The notes under the pieces: generated by a model
Told to the model about the DNA's origin: nothing
The model's database searches: none
The model's input: only the letters and a program-made list of their open reading frames with translations
Shown: one piece after another, positions 34,637 to 42,640 of the stretch
Numbering within the stretch: position 1 is the stretch's first letter
Layout: every line of letters starts with the position of its first letter
Program-made: the position numbers and the translations under genes
Assembly: GCA_041665525.1 (NCBI GenBank)
Contig: JBAYIS010000004.1
Coordinates: forward strand, 1-64,000
Reading direction: 5' to 3'
Source: UBA8401 sp041665525
GTDB taxonomy: Bacteria > Bacteroidota > Ignavibacteria > UBA10030 > UBA8401
Length of the DNA: 64,000 bases

Positions 34637-35221
34637 GTGGCTTTTTTACCGATCTACCTTTATGGAAATGAAATCCTGAAGAAAAAAGCAAAGCATGTCT
34701 CTGAAGTGACCGATGCGGATATCAAATTGATACAGGATATGTTCGAGACAATGCATGAATCGAACGGTATCGGACTTGCGGCTAATCAGATAGGGGAATT
34801 AAAGCAGATTCTCGTCGTGGATATCTCCGATATGGAGGTTGGCAAGGGGACCAAGCCGCTTGCGATCATCAATCCTAAGATTCTGGAGGAAGAGGGGGAG
34901 TGGGAGATGGAAGAGGGCTGCTTGAGCATTCCCGATATTCGTGAAAAAGTGACGCGTGCAGAAAAGATCAGAATCAGATACAACGATGTGAACTTGAACG
35001 AAGTGGAATTGGAAGCGGATGCGATGCTGGCGCGAGTGATCCTTCATGAAATGGATCATCTGAATGGTGTGCTCTTTACGGATCATCTTTCCTCAACGAA
35101 AAGAACATTGCTTCGGTCCAAGTTGAAAAAGATCATGAAAGGGGATGTCGAAACATCCTATGAAGTTGTAATCCACGGGACGACCAAAACGAAGACGAAC
35201 AAGAAAAAGTTTGTTTTGTAG
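34637..35221 (+). CDS. def: Peptide deformylase
   Basis: A 194-aa metallohydrolase that removes the formyl group from nascent peptides. The three family motifs are present: GIGLAANQIG (residues 44-53), EEGCLSIP (about 92-99) and HEMDHLNGVLF (about 135-145) with metal-binding Cys and two His. The start is GTG at 34637 with an ACGAGG ribosome site 7-12 nt upstream, just after octamer array 2. fmt follows 145 nt later; the formylation and deformylation steps are commonly clustered in this way. Confidence 0.97.
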   Translation: MAFLPIYLYGNEILKKKAKHVSEVTDADIKLIQDMFETMHESNGIGLAANQIGELKQILVVDISDMEVGKGTKPLAIINPKILEEEGEWEMEEGCLSIPDIREKVTRAEKIRIRYNDVNLNEVELEADAMLARVILHEMDHLNGVLFTDHLSSTKRTLLRSKLKKIMKGDVETSYEVVIHGTTKTKTNKKKFVL

Positions 35222-35366
35222 GGTGCGTAACAAATGAACGTGTTATTCCCGAATGATTTTTTGCCGATGGTTCAATGTAATGGAGTCACGTCACATCTCC
35301 GCGGGAATACCGATGGCGTGATGTTCGGTCCACGGCATTACAATGTAAGTATATTCATGGTGAAGC

Positions 35367-36296
35367 ATGAAAATCGTATTTATGGGAACTCCGGACTTTG
35401 CTGTTCCAAGTCTGGAGATGCTGGTGCAAAACAACTACACAATCTCCGTCGTTGTCACTGCGCCGGATAAACCTCGGGGCCGCGGGCAACAGGTTAGTTA
35501 TACCCCGGTAAAAGAGTTTGCGATACAAAATTCCATTCCGGTGCTGCAGCCGGATTCGCTGAACGATCCGCAATTCATTTCCGATCTCACTGCAATCCAT
35601 GCAGATTTGTTCATCATTGTTGCGTTTAAAATTCTGCCGAAGGAAGTCTATACGCTCCCGTCGAATGGTTCGTTCAATCTGCACGCATCGTTGCTGCCGA
35701 AATTCCGCGGCGCGGCACCAATCAACTGGGCGATTATCAATGGCGAAAAAGAATCAGGCGTTACGACATTCTTTCTGCAGGAGAAAGTCGATACAGGAAA
35801 TATCATCATGCAGCATCGAATTCCGATTTCCGATGAGATGAATGCCGGGGAATTGCATGATGCACTGTCCGTCCTCGGTGCATCCGCTGTCATTGAAACC
35901 GTGCGGATGATCGAAAGCGGCAGTGCTGCTCCGCAGCAACAGAATGATTCGTCTGCCTCGCCTGCGCCGAAACTGTTTAAAGGAAATACCCGCATCAACT
36001 GGAACCAGCCGTCGGAGAAGATCCATAATTTCATTCGCGGACTTTCGCCATATCCCGCGGCGTGGACGCAGCATAATCAAAAAGCGATCAAGATATTTAA
36101 AAGCTGCCTGGAACAATCTCCACAGCAATTAACCGTGCCTTCAGGAGCAATTATTGCCGATGAAAAAAAACTGTTTGTGACAACGATAGATGGTAATCTC
36201 GAAATACTTGAACTTCAACAAGAAGGGAAAAAACGGTTGAGTGCGGAAGAATTTTTACGGGGATATACGTTTAGTCAGGCTGATCGGTTTGAATAA
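35367..36296 (+). CDS. fmt: Methionyl-tRNA formyltransferase
   Basis: A 309-aa enzyme that formylates Met-tRNAi using 10-formyltetrahydrofolate. It has the formyltransferase core with FMGTPDFAVPSL at residues 5-16, LHASLLPKFRGAAPINWAII (about 109-128; the H of the N-x-H active site lies in FNLHAS), and KVDTGNIIMQ. The C-terminal OB-like domain begins near 205. Length is normal. A 145-nt spacer separates it from def; an open frame overlapping its start is rejected as spurious. Confidence 0.96.
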   Translation: MKIVFMGTPDFAVPSLEMLVQNNYTISVVVTAPDKPRGRGQQVSYTPVKEFAIQNSIPVLQPDSLNDPQFISDLTAIHADLFIIVAFKILPKEVYTLPSNGSFNLHASLLPKFRGAAPINWAIINGEKESGVTTFFLQEKVDTGNIIMQHRIPISDEMNAGELHDALSVLGASAVIETVRMIESGSAAPQQQNDSSASPAPKLFKGNTRINWNQPSEKIHNFIRGLSPYPAAWTQHNQKAIKIFKSCLEQSPQQLTVPSGAIIADEKKLFVTTIDGNLEILELQQEGKKRLSAEEFLRGYTFSQADRFE

Positions 36297-36388
36297 CAGT
36301 TCTCTTCTTTACCGATACTGGTTATGGCGAAGATCAACGTTTTTAGGCGGGACGAAACGATGATAGTGAAAATCGAAAATGTATCAGG

Positions 36389-36736
36389 TCATTCCCCCGC
36401 TGTATACTTCCGAACATCTATCCGCTCGACAGTCATCATTGCACCGCATTTCGCTTTCTCGATCATATTATCGATCATCGGCAGTATCATTTCAATATTC
36501 TCTTCAGTGTCGGCAATCTCGATGATGATCGGGAGGTCAGACGACAAATCCACCAGTGACGATTTGTGGATATGATGCCGTGCGCCAAATCCTTCAATTC
36601 CGCGGGTGACAGTGGCGCCGGCAAGCCCTTTTTCTTTTGCCAGATAAAGCACTGCTTCAAACAATTGTTTTCCGCCGTACCGGTCGTCTTCACCGATAAA
36701 GATGCGAAGGAGTTTTCCTTGTCCGGAGAGTTTCAT
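36389..36736 (-). CDS. DUF190 domain protein
   Basis: A 115-aa PII-like DUF190 protein. Hallmarks: KLLRIFIGEDDRYGGKQLFEAVL at the N-terminus, GLAGATVTRGIEGFG (about 38-52) and the closing VERIDVRKY. Members form trimers like PII; many are encoded next to crcB fluoride exporter genes, as here (8 nt downstream of crcB in the same orientation). The ligand is not established; coupling to fluoride export is suggested by genomic context only. Confidence 0.9.
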   Translation of the reverse strand: MKLSGQGKLLRIFIGEDDRYGGKQLFEAVLYLAKEKGLAGATVTRGIEGFGARHHIHKSSLVDLSSDLPIIIEIADTEENIEMILPMIDNMIEKAKCGAMMTVERIDVRKYTAGE

Positions 36737-36744
36737 AATTCACC

Positions 36745-37119
36745 TCAAAAGTTTTTTCCAGCAAGATATCCGCCCCATGTTGCCAACAAGCAGCCGATGA
36801 GGCTAAGAACGGAGTTTACTGTTGCATCAAAAAAATTCCCCGCTTTCATCAACGCAAATGTTTCATAACTGAATGACGAAAATGTCGTGAATCCGCCGAG
36901 TACGCCGATAATCAGAAAGAATCTCAAGTTCGGTTGCACGGCCATCCGATCTTGAAAAAGCGTCATGAACAGTCCGATCACAAAACAGCCGATGATGTTC
37001 ACAGTCAGAGTCCCGAATGGAAATGACTCCCCGGCTGTCCGGTAGACGGCATTGGAGAGTGCATAGCGGGCAATACTTCCCAAAAATCCACCTAAACCGA
37101 TAAATAAATACTTTTCCAT
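36745..37119 (-). CDS. crcB: Fluoride efflux channel CrcB/Fluc
   Basis: A 124-aa four-helix membrane protein of the Fluc family, which forms dual-topology dimers that export F-. Conserved segments are GGFLGSIARYALSN (about residues 9-22), FPFGTLTVNIIGCFVIG (about 34-50, with the pore-lining Asn) and GVLGGFTTFSSFSYET (about 73-88; the FTTFSSF track lines the pore). Length is typical. No fluoride riboswitch of the known consensus was seen upstream. It is divergent from parA across a 105-nt spacer. Confidence 0.95.
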   Translation of the reverse strand: MEKYLFIGLGGFLGSIARYALSNAVYRTAGESFPFGTLTVNIIGCFVIGLFMTLFQDRMAVQPNLRFFLIIGVLGGFTTFSSFSYETFALMKAGNFFDATVNSVLSLIGCLLATWGGYLAGKNF

Positions 37120-37146
37120 AAGAGATTGATAATCAAAGCAAATTCG

Positions 37147-37175
37147 TTGCTTCCATTTTTGAAATGAAGTATATT
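37147..37175 (+). promoter_or_regulatory. Predicted promoter of parAB operon
   Basis: TTGCTT (37147-37152) and TATATT (37170-37175) with a 17-nt spacer, 50 nt upstream of the parA start, within the divergent spacer shared with crcB. Confidence 0.55.
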
Positions 37176-37224
37176 ATTAAACTCTTGATACAAAATAAGA
37201 ATTTTTCACCAATAAAAGTGCTTC

Positions 37225-38043
37225 ATGGGTAAAGTGATCGCAATAGCGAATCAAAAAGGGGGTGTGGGAAAAACCACCACTGCGGTGAACCTTGCCGCTT
37301 CGCTGGCCGCCGCCGAACACGAAACATTGTTGATTGATATCGATCCCCAGGCAAATGCAACGAGCGGTGTGGGTGTAGAAAGTAAATCCCTGGAGAAAAG
37401 CACATATGAAGTGATTTACGGCAGCATTCCCGCAGAAGAAGCAATCATTAAAACCTCCATGCCCTTCCTCTCTATCCTGCCGTCCCACATCAATATGGTC
37501 GGATTAGAAGTGGAACTGGTGAATGAAGAGAACCGCGAACAGAAACTTCGCGACGCGCTTGCCCCGATTCGGAAGAAGTTCGAATATATTATCATCGATT
37601 GTCCTCCATCCCTCAGTCTGATTACGCTGAATGCACTCACGGCATCCGATTCGGTATTGATCCCTGTACAGTGTGAATATTATGCACTGGAAGGACTCGG
37701 TCAGCTGCTTAATACGATCAATGGAGTGAAGAAGACTTTCAATCCTTCTCTGGATATCGAAGGAGTGCTGATGACAATGTTCGATTCGCGGCTGCGGCTT
37801 TCCAATCAGATTGTGGATGAAGTGAAAAAGTATTTCGGAGAGAAGGTGTTTTCGGTGATTGTGACGCGCAATGTACGGTTGAGCGAAGCGCCGAGTTTCG
37901 GGAAACCTATTTTGCTGTACGACGCCGTCTCCTCCGGCAGCAAGAATTACATCGACCTCGCCAAAGAAGTGATGGCCAATTACGATCAACAGCGCGCATC
38001 GCATAGGAACGCTTCGCTGAAGTCTGTTGCACATTCAATGTAA
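37225..38043 (+). CDS. parA: Chromosome partitioning ATPase ParA (Soj)
   Basis: A 272-aa MinD/ParA-family ATPase. The deviant Walker A is KGGVGKTTTAVNLAAS (about residues 11-26), with the signature lysine at the start; Walker B is YIIIDCPPSLSLI (about 118-130). Length is typical of chromosomal ParA. ParA binds DNA non-specifically in the ATP state and drives segregation of ParB-parS complexes. parB follows 4 nt after the stop; the pair is followed by ridA and a DUF5683 gene on the same strand. No parS matching TGTTTCACGTGAAACA was found in the window. Confidence 0.96.
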   Translation: MGKVIAIANQKGGVGKTTTAVNLAASLAAAEHETLLIDIDPQANATSGVGVESKSLEKSTYEVIYGSIPAEEAIIKTSMPFLSILPSHINMVGLEVELVNEENREQKLRDALAPIRKKFEYIIIDCPPSLSLITLNALTASDSVLIPVQCEYYALEGLGQLLNTINGVKKTFNPSLDIEGVLMTMFDSRLRLSNQIVDEVKKYFGEKVFSVIVTRNVRLSEAPSFGKPILLYDAVSSGSKNYIDLAKEVMANYDQQRASHRNASLKSVAHSM

Positions 38044-38047
38044 ATAC

Positions 38048-38956
38048 ATGTCTGACCCAAAATCAAAATCAGTGTTAGGAAAAGGTTTAAGCGCACTTAT
38101 CCCCCGTATTCCGGACCGGAACATTCCGTCATCGTTGCCGGTGACGAAGGACGGTGTTCAGTCCTCTTCGACAATGGAGATCGAGATCGCGCTCATCTCG
38201 CCCAATCCGTACCAACCCCGGCTGGATTTTGATCAACGGTCACTGGAAGAACTGAAGCAGTCGATCAAACAAAACGGCATCATCCAGCCGATCACTGTCC
38301 GACGGATGATCAGCGGGACGTACGAACTGATTTCCGGGGAACGCCGCGTTCGCGCATCGCAGGAACTGGGAAAGAAATCGATTCCTGCCTACATCATCAC
38401 GGTCGATTCCGATGCGGAGATGCTGGAGTTGGGATTGATCGAGAACTTGCAGCGCGAGAATCTCAATCCAATCGAAGTTTCGCTCTCATTCAAACGGTTG
38501 ATCGATGAATGCAATCTTACGCAGGACCAGGTAGCGGAAAAAGTCGGGAAAGAACGTTCCACCGTGACGAACTTTCTGCGGCTGTTGAAACTTCCGGAGA
38601 AGATCCGGCAGGGAGTGCGTGAAAATAAGATCTCCATGGGACATGCCCGGGCATTGCTCGGAGTGGCGGATGAGAAAAAACAATTGAAGTTGTTTACCAA
38701 AATTGTTGTGGACGGATGGTCGGTACGCAGGATCGAGGATGAAGTGAAGGGGAAGGATGAAAAGAGATCCAAATCTTCATCGAAACCATCCGGCATGCGC
38801 GGAGATACGGCGTTCCAACAGATCGAAACGCGGCTGCGCCACAAGTTCGGAACGAAGGTAAGTGTCCGGAAGAACACTAGCGGCGGCGGAGAGATCGGCA
38901 TTGAATATTACAGTGCTGATGATCTTGAACGGCTGATTGATTTATTAGATAATTGA
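38048..38956 (+). CDS. parB: Chromosome partitioning protein ParB (Spo0J)
   Basis: About 302 aa from ATG 38048 (MSDPKSKSVLGKGLSALIP); an in-frame start 21 nt upstream would overlap parA and lacks family support. Domains in order: CTPase/N domain with ISPNPYQPRLDFD and GERRVRASQELG (with the GERRxRA phosphate motif), the helix-turn-helix region around VAEKVGKERSTVTNFLRLLKLP, and a C-terminal dimerisation end (SADDLERLIDLL). It binds parS and spreads by CTP-dependent clamping. Together with parA it forms the usual segregation operon. Confidence 0.95.
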   Translation: MSDPKSKSVLGKGLSALIPRIPDRNIPSSLPVTKDGVQSSSTMEIEIALISPNPYQPRLDFDQRSLEELKQSIKQNGIIQPITVRRMISGTYELISGERRVRASQELGKKSIPAYIITVDSDAEMLELGLIENLQRENLNPIEVSLSFKRLIDECNLTQDQVAEKVGKERSTVTNFLRLLKLPEKIRQGVRENKISMGHARALLGVADEKKQLKLFTKIVVDGWSVRRIEDEVKGKDEKRSKSSSKPSGMRGDTAFQQIETRLRHKFGTKVSVRKNTSGGGEIGIEYYSADDLERLIDLLDN

Positions 38957-38963
38957 ATTCACA

Positions 38964-39491
38964 ATGAATCATCATCTCAACAGTGCATTCCTCAATTCCT
39001 CTTTTGGGAATACGTTCGGGATGTCACTGCAAATTATTTTTCAACTGACATTCAATTTAGTAATTTTCTCTTCACTAATTTCCGCACAAACCAATTCTGG
39101 AAAGCCTATGAAAACCGTCATCAAAACTGAACAGGCGCCGCTTCCTATCGGACCGTACAATCAGGCTGTCGCAACGCAGGGACAATTATTGTTCACTGCC
39201 GGACAAATTGCGCTCGATGCAAAGAGCGGACAGATGGTCGGTACAACGATTCAGGAACAGACCAAACAAGTCTGTGAAAACCTGAAAGCAATCCTGTTGG
39301 CATCTCACACGGATTTCAAATATGCGGTGAAGACGACGGTATTCCTGAAGAACTTCAACGACTTCGCGGCGATGAATGAAGTGTATGCACAATATTTCGG
39401 CGAAGCATCCCCGGCCCGTTCAACGGTGGAGGTGGTACGCCTTCCGAAGGATGCATTGGTAGAAATCGAAGTGGTCGCCCTGATACCCTAA
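38964..39491 (+). CDS. ridA: RidA/YjgF family enamine/imine deaminase, possibly exported
   Basis: The RidA core starts at residue 49 (MKTVIKTEQAPLPIGPYNQA) and spans to the end (SPARSTVEVVRLP contains the active-site Arg). RidA hydrolyses reactive enamines/imines and is about 127 aa in typical members. The open frame extends upstream by 48 residues including a hydrophobic stretch ending FSSLISAQ, which resembles the signal peptides ending in AQ seen elsewhere in this window; a periplasmic form is possible. Alternatively translation starts at ATG 39108 with a GGAAAG site just before it, giving the usual cytosolic form. It is 7 nt after parB and 1 nt before the DUF5683 gene. Confidence 0.85.
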   Translation: MNHHLNSAFLNSSFGNTFGMSLQIIFQLTFNLVIFSSLISAQTNSGKPMKTVIKTEQAPLPIGPYNQAVATQGQLLFTAGQIALDAKSGQMVGTTIQEQTKQVCENLKAILLASHTDFKYAVKTTVFLKNFNDFAAMNEVYAQYFGEASPARSTVEVVRLPKDALVEIEVVALIP

Positions 39492-39492
39492 A

Positions 39493-40089
39493 ATGAAACG
39501 CCTACAATTATATTCGCTGGTCTGTTTTCTGGTAAATGTCTCGTTCGGATCTGCGCAATATATTTCCAGATTCGAGCGTCCGATAAGCATGCCGATCTTT
39601 TTTACCCCTCTCACTGACTCCCTGATCAATCTCAACGAAGACTCATTGATTGCCGCACAGATTGGACTGGTCGACACGACAGTCCTTCCGCCGAAATCGA
39701 CGACGATCGCCATGGTCAGTTCCATGGTACTTCCGGGTGTCGGCCAGATCTATAATGAATCATACTGGAAAGCGCCGGTCGTATGGGGCTTCGGATATTA
39801 TTTCTATTCTGTCTATCGAAATCAGGATGATAAATACAAAGTAAGCCGCTTCCAATACGACACTTCCATTACCGTGGCAAATCCGAACGGAGACGCACAG
39901 TTGCGGAGTTTGCGGGATTTCTATAAGAATCAGCGGAATGAGTTCGGATGGTACCTTGCGATCACGTATGTATTGAATGTTCTGGATGCATACGTGGATG
40001 CGGCGCTCTATAATTTTGAAGTGAGTCCGAACCTGCAAGGGACGAGTGATTGGAGATTGAGGATCAGTGTTCCGATTCGGCGCCGATGA
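39493..40089 (+). CDS. DUF5683 family exported/membrane protein
   Basis: 198 aa with a signal peptide (cleavage near GSAQ at about residue 21) and a family-diagnostic segment SMVLPGVGQIYNESYWKAPVVWGFGYYFY (split here as a conserved Pro-Gly-x-Gly-Gln motif followed by a hydrophobic helix, about residues 75-105). A second hydrophobic helix lies near 150-170. DUF5683 proteins are a Bacteroidota family often encoded next to parAB and dapB or lepB; function is unknown. It starts one base after ridA. Confidence 0.85.
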   Translation: MKRLQLYSLVCFLVNVSFGSAQYISRFERPISMPIFFTPLTDSLINLNEDSLIAAQIGLVDTTVLPPKSTTIAMVSSMVLPGVGQIYNESYWKAPVVWGFGYYFYSVYRNQDDKYKVSRFQYDTSITVANPNGDAQLRSLRDFYKNQRNEFGWYLAITYVLNVLDAYVDAALYNFEVSPNLQGTSDWRLRISVPIRRR

Positions 40090-40232
40090 GTGTTCCAAAT
40101 GAAACTGTAATTACAATGCATTACGAAGCTCATAATTCCATACAACGTTATACTCCGAAGTGCAAGCGGAGCCACAATGTACAACTCTGTGATGGTGGAT
40201 GTACATTTAACCTACAATGAAGCGAGGTCTAT

Positions 40233-42491
40233 ATGAAAATACGTGATCAAGAGGCACTTGATTATCACAGTCAAGGACGCAAAGGCAAACTCGAAATCTC
40301 TCCAACCAAACCATTCTCTACACAGCGAGATCTCTCACTCGCCTACACTCCCGGCGTCGCAGTTCCCTGTTTGGAGATTGAAAAAAATCCCGACGATGTA
40401 TACAAGTACACTGCCAAAGGAAACCTTGTCGCCGTCGTTTCGAACGGCACGGCGGTTCTTGGCCTGGGCAATATCGGACCAGAAGCGGGAAAACCGGTGA
40501 TGGAAGGGAAAGCGGTGTTGTTCAAGAAGTTTTCGGATATCGACGTGTTCGATATCGAGATCAATGCAAAAACTCCTGCCGAGATTATCAGTGTGGTAAA
40601 AGCACTCGAACCGACCTTCGGCGGCATCAATCTGGAAGATATTAAAGCTCCCGACTGCTTCATTGTTGAGGAAGAACTCCGGAAGACGATGAAGATCCCG
40701 GTATTCCATGACGATCAACACGGGACAGCGATTATCACTGCAGCGGCTTTGATCAACGCACTGGAGATCAGCAAGAAAAAGATTGATGAAGTAAAAGTGG
40801 TGTATAACGGTGCTGGCGCCGCGGCGATTGCCTGCGCTAATCTGCAGATCGCACTCGGCATGAAGCGCGAAAATATTATCATGTGCGACACAAAGGGTGT
40901 CATCTACACCGGACGCCCGAATGACATGAATAAGTATAAAGAAAAATTCCAGAGTGATACAAAGGCTCGCACACTTGGCGAAGCACTGGTCGGTGCTGAT
41001 GTCTTTGTTGGATTGTCGGCAAAAGACTGTGTGACGAAAGAGATGGTAAAATCGATGGCTCCGGATGCGATCATTTTCGCCATGGCAAATCCCGATCCAG
41101 AAATTTCACCGGAAGATGTGGCGAGCGTCCGTACCGATGTCATTATGGCGACCGGACGTTCGGACTATGCCAATCAAGTGAACAATGTGCTCGGATTCCC
41201 GTTCATCTTTCGCGGCGCACTGGATGTTCGTGCAACAACGATCAATGAAGAGATGAAAAAAGCGGCCGTCAAGGCGCTTGCGGCTCTGGCAAAGGAAGAC
41301 GTACCGGATTCGGTGATCAAAGCGTACGGCGGTAAACCGATCACCTTCGGCAAAGGATATATCATTCCGAAACCGCTCGATCCGCGCGCGCTGCGCTTTG
41401 TTGCTACAGCAGTGGCAAAAGCGGCGGTGGACAGCGGTGTAGCACGCAATCCCATCACCGATTGGGAAAAATACGCCGATAAGCTGGAGGAACGTCTCGG
41501 TCGTTCGAAACGATTCACCAATATGCTCTTTGGCAAAGCGCGGGAAAAAATGAAACGGATCATCTTTCCGGAAGGAGAAGAAGAGAAGATCCTTCGTGCG
41601 GCGCAGATTCTGGTGGATCAGAATATTGCACAGCCGATTCTTGTCGGAAACGTTGAACGAATACAGAAACGAATTCAAGAACTGCATCTGGAATTCGATT
41701 CCCATGTTGAGATCGTCGATCCGAAATCCTTTCCGCAGCAGGAACAATTCATTGAGGAATTCTATGCGTTACGTCAGCGAAAAGGCATCACCCGGTATTA
41801 TGCTGAACGGACAATGCAGCAGCGATTCTATTTTTCCATGATGATGGTGCGACTCGGGTATGCAGACGGCGTGATCGCCGGTTTGACTACTAACTATCCT
41901 GATACCATCCGTCCGGCATTACAGGTAATCGGTATGCGGAAGGGGATCAGAAATGTCTCCGGTATGTACGCCGTCATCGCGAAGAAAGGGACATACTTCT
42001 TCTCCGATACGACAGTGAACATCGATCCTGATGCCGAAACGCTTGCGGAGATTGCACTGTTAACGGCTGAAACAGTACAGCGATATAATGTGGAGCCGCG
42101 ACTTGCAATGCTGTCGTTCAGCAATTTCGGCGGCACAAAGCATCCGCGGTCGGAAAAGATCAAACAGGCCGTTCAGATTATCAAGTCTAAAAATCCGAAT
42201 CTGATGGTGGATGGAGAAATGCAGGCCGATACTGCCGTGACGCCGGAAATTCTGGAAAAGGAGTATCCGTTCAGTACGCTGAAAGGTGCGGCGAATGTCC
42301 TCATCTTCCCGAGTCTGAATTCCGCGAACATCGCCTATAAGTTGATGGGCCGCATCGGCGAAGCCGAACTGATCGGACCGATTCTGATGGGGATGGCAAA
42401 ACCTGTGCACGTGCTTCAGCATGGTGCAGAAGTGACCGATATCGTGAATATGGTCGCTGTTTGCGCGGTTGATGCGCATGAAATGGCTTAA
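40233..42491 (+). CDS. maeB: NADP-dependent malic enzyme with phosphotransacetylase-like C-domain (MaeB)
   Basis: A 752-aa two-domain protein. The N-terminal malic enzyme (about residues 1-425) has SLAYTPGVAVPCLEIEK, DIDVFDIEINAKTP, FHDDQHGTAIITAAAL and the NADP-binding VYNGAGAAAIACANL segment; it decarboxylates malate to pyruvate. The C-terminal about 320 residues are phosphotransacetylase-like (IIFPEGEEEKILRAA and later FPSLNSANIAYKLM), regulatory in characterised MaeB enzymes. Length matches MaeB. A terminator follows 12 nt after the stop. Confidence 0.96.
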   Translation: MKIRDQEALDYHSQGRKGKLEISPTKPFSTQRDLSLAYTPGVAVPCLEIEKNPDDVYKYTAKGNLVAVVSNGTAVLGLGNIGPEAGKPVMEGKAVLFKKFSDIDVFDIEINAKTPAEIISVVKALEPTFGGINLEDIKAPDCFIVEEELRKTMKIPVFHDDQHGTAIITAAALINALEISKKKIDEVKVVYNGAGAAAIACANLQIALGMKRENIIMCDTKGVIYTGRPNDMNKYKEKFQSDTKARTLGEALVGADVFVGLSAKDCVTKEMVKSMAPDAIIFAMANPDPEISPEDVASVRTDVIMATGRSDYANQVNNVLGFPFIFRGALDVRATTINEEMKKAAVKALAALAKEDVPDSVIKAYGGKPITFGKGYIIPKPLDPRALRFVATAVAKAAVDSGVARNPITDWEKYADKLEERLGRSKRFTNMLFGKAREKMKRIIFPEGEEEKILRAAQILVDQNIAQPILVGNVERIQKRIQELHLEFDSHVEIVDPKSFPQQEQFIEEFYALRQRKGITRYYAERTMQQRFYFSMMMVRLGYADGVIAGLTTNYPDTIRPALQVIGMRKGIRNVSGMYAVIAKKGTYFFSDTTVNIDPDAETLAEIALLTAETVQRYNVEPRLAMLSFSNFGGTKHPRSEKIKQAVQIIKSKNPNLMVDGEMQADTAVTPEILEKEYPFSTLKGAANVLIFPSLNSANIAYKLMGRIGEAELIGPILMGMAKPVHVLQHGAEVTDIVNMVAVCAVDAHEMA

Positions 42492-42502
42492 TCAACAATC
42501 TC

Positions 42503-42528
42503 ACCCGCGCTTCGGCGCGGGTTTTTTT
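42503..42528 (+). terminator. Rho-independent terminator of maeB
   Basis: Perfect stem ACCCGCGC (42503-42510) with GCGCGGGT (42515-42522), tetraloop TTCG, then T7. Confidence 0.92.
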
Positions 42529-42553
42529 ATGTACTATAGTGTTTTTGTTCGAT

Positions 42554-42620
42554 AAGCCTCTTTAAAGAGTTTCATTGTTGGCTAAACTCGGCAGTGGATT
42601 CATTTGTCTAAAGAGGGCTT
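42554..42620. promoter_or_regulatory. Inverted repeat upstream of MacA-like gene
   Basis: AAGCCTCTTTA (42554-42564) is matched in inverse by TAAAGAGGGCTT (42609-42620) with a single bulged base, 44 nt apart. It lies between the maeB terminator and the start of the adaptor gene and could be a regulator-binding site; no regulator is known. Confidence 0.35.
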
Positions 42621-42640
42621 GTCACAATTGGTAAGGGATT

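Noticed and set aside
35234..35470. Small open frame before fmt
   Set aside because: It overlaps the fmt start out of frame and shows no recognisable features.
37120..37224. Fluoride riboswitch upstream of crcB
   Set aside because: The conserved fluoride riboswitch core was not visible in the 105-nt divergent spacer.
40090..40232. tRNA or small RNA in the spacer before maeB
   Set aside because: Short inverted repeats occur, but no cloverleaf or conserved T-arm was found.
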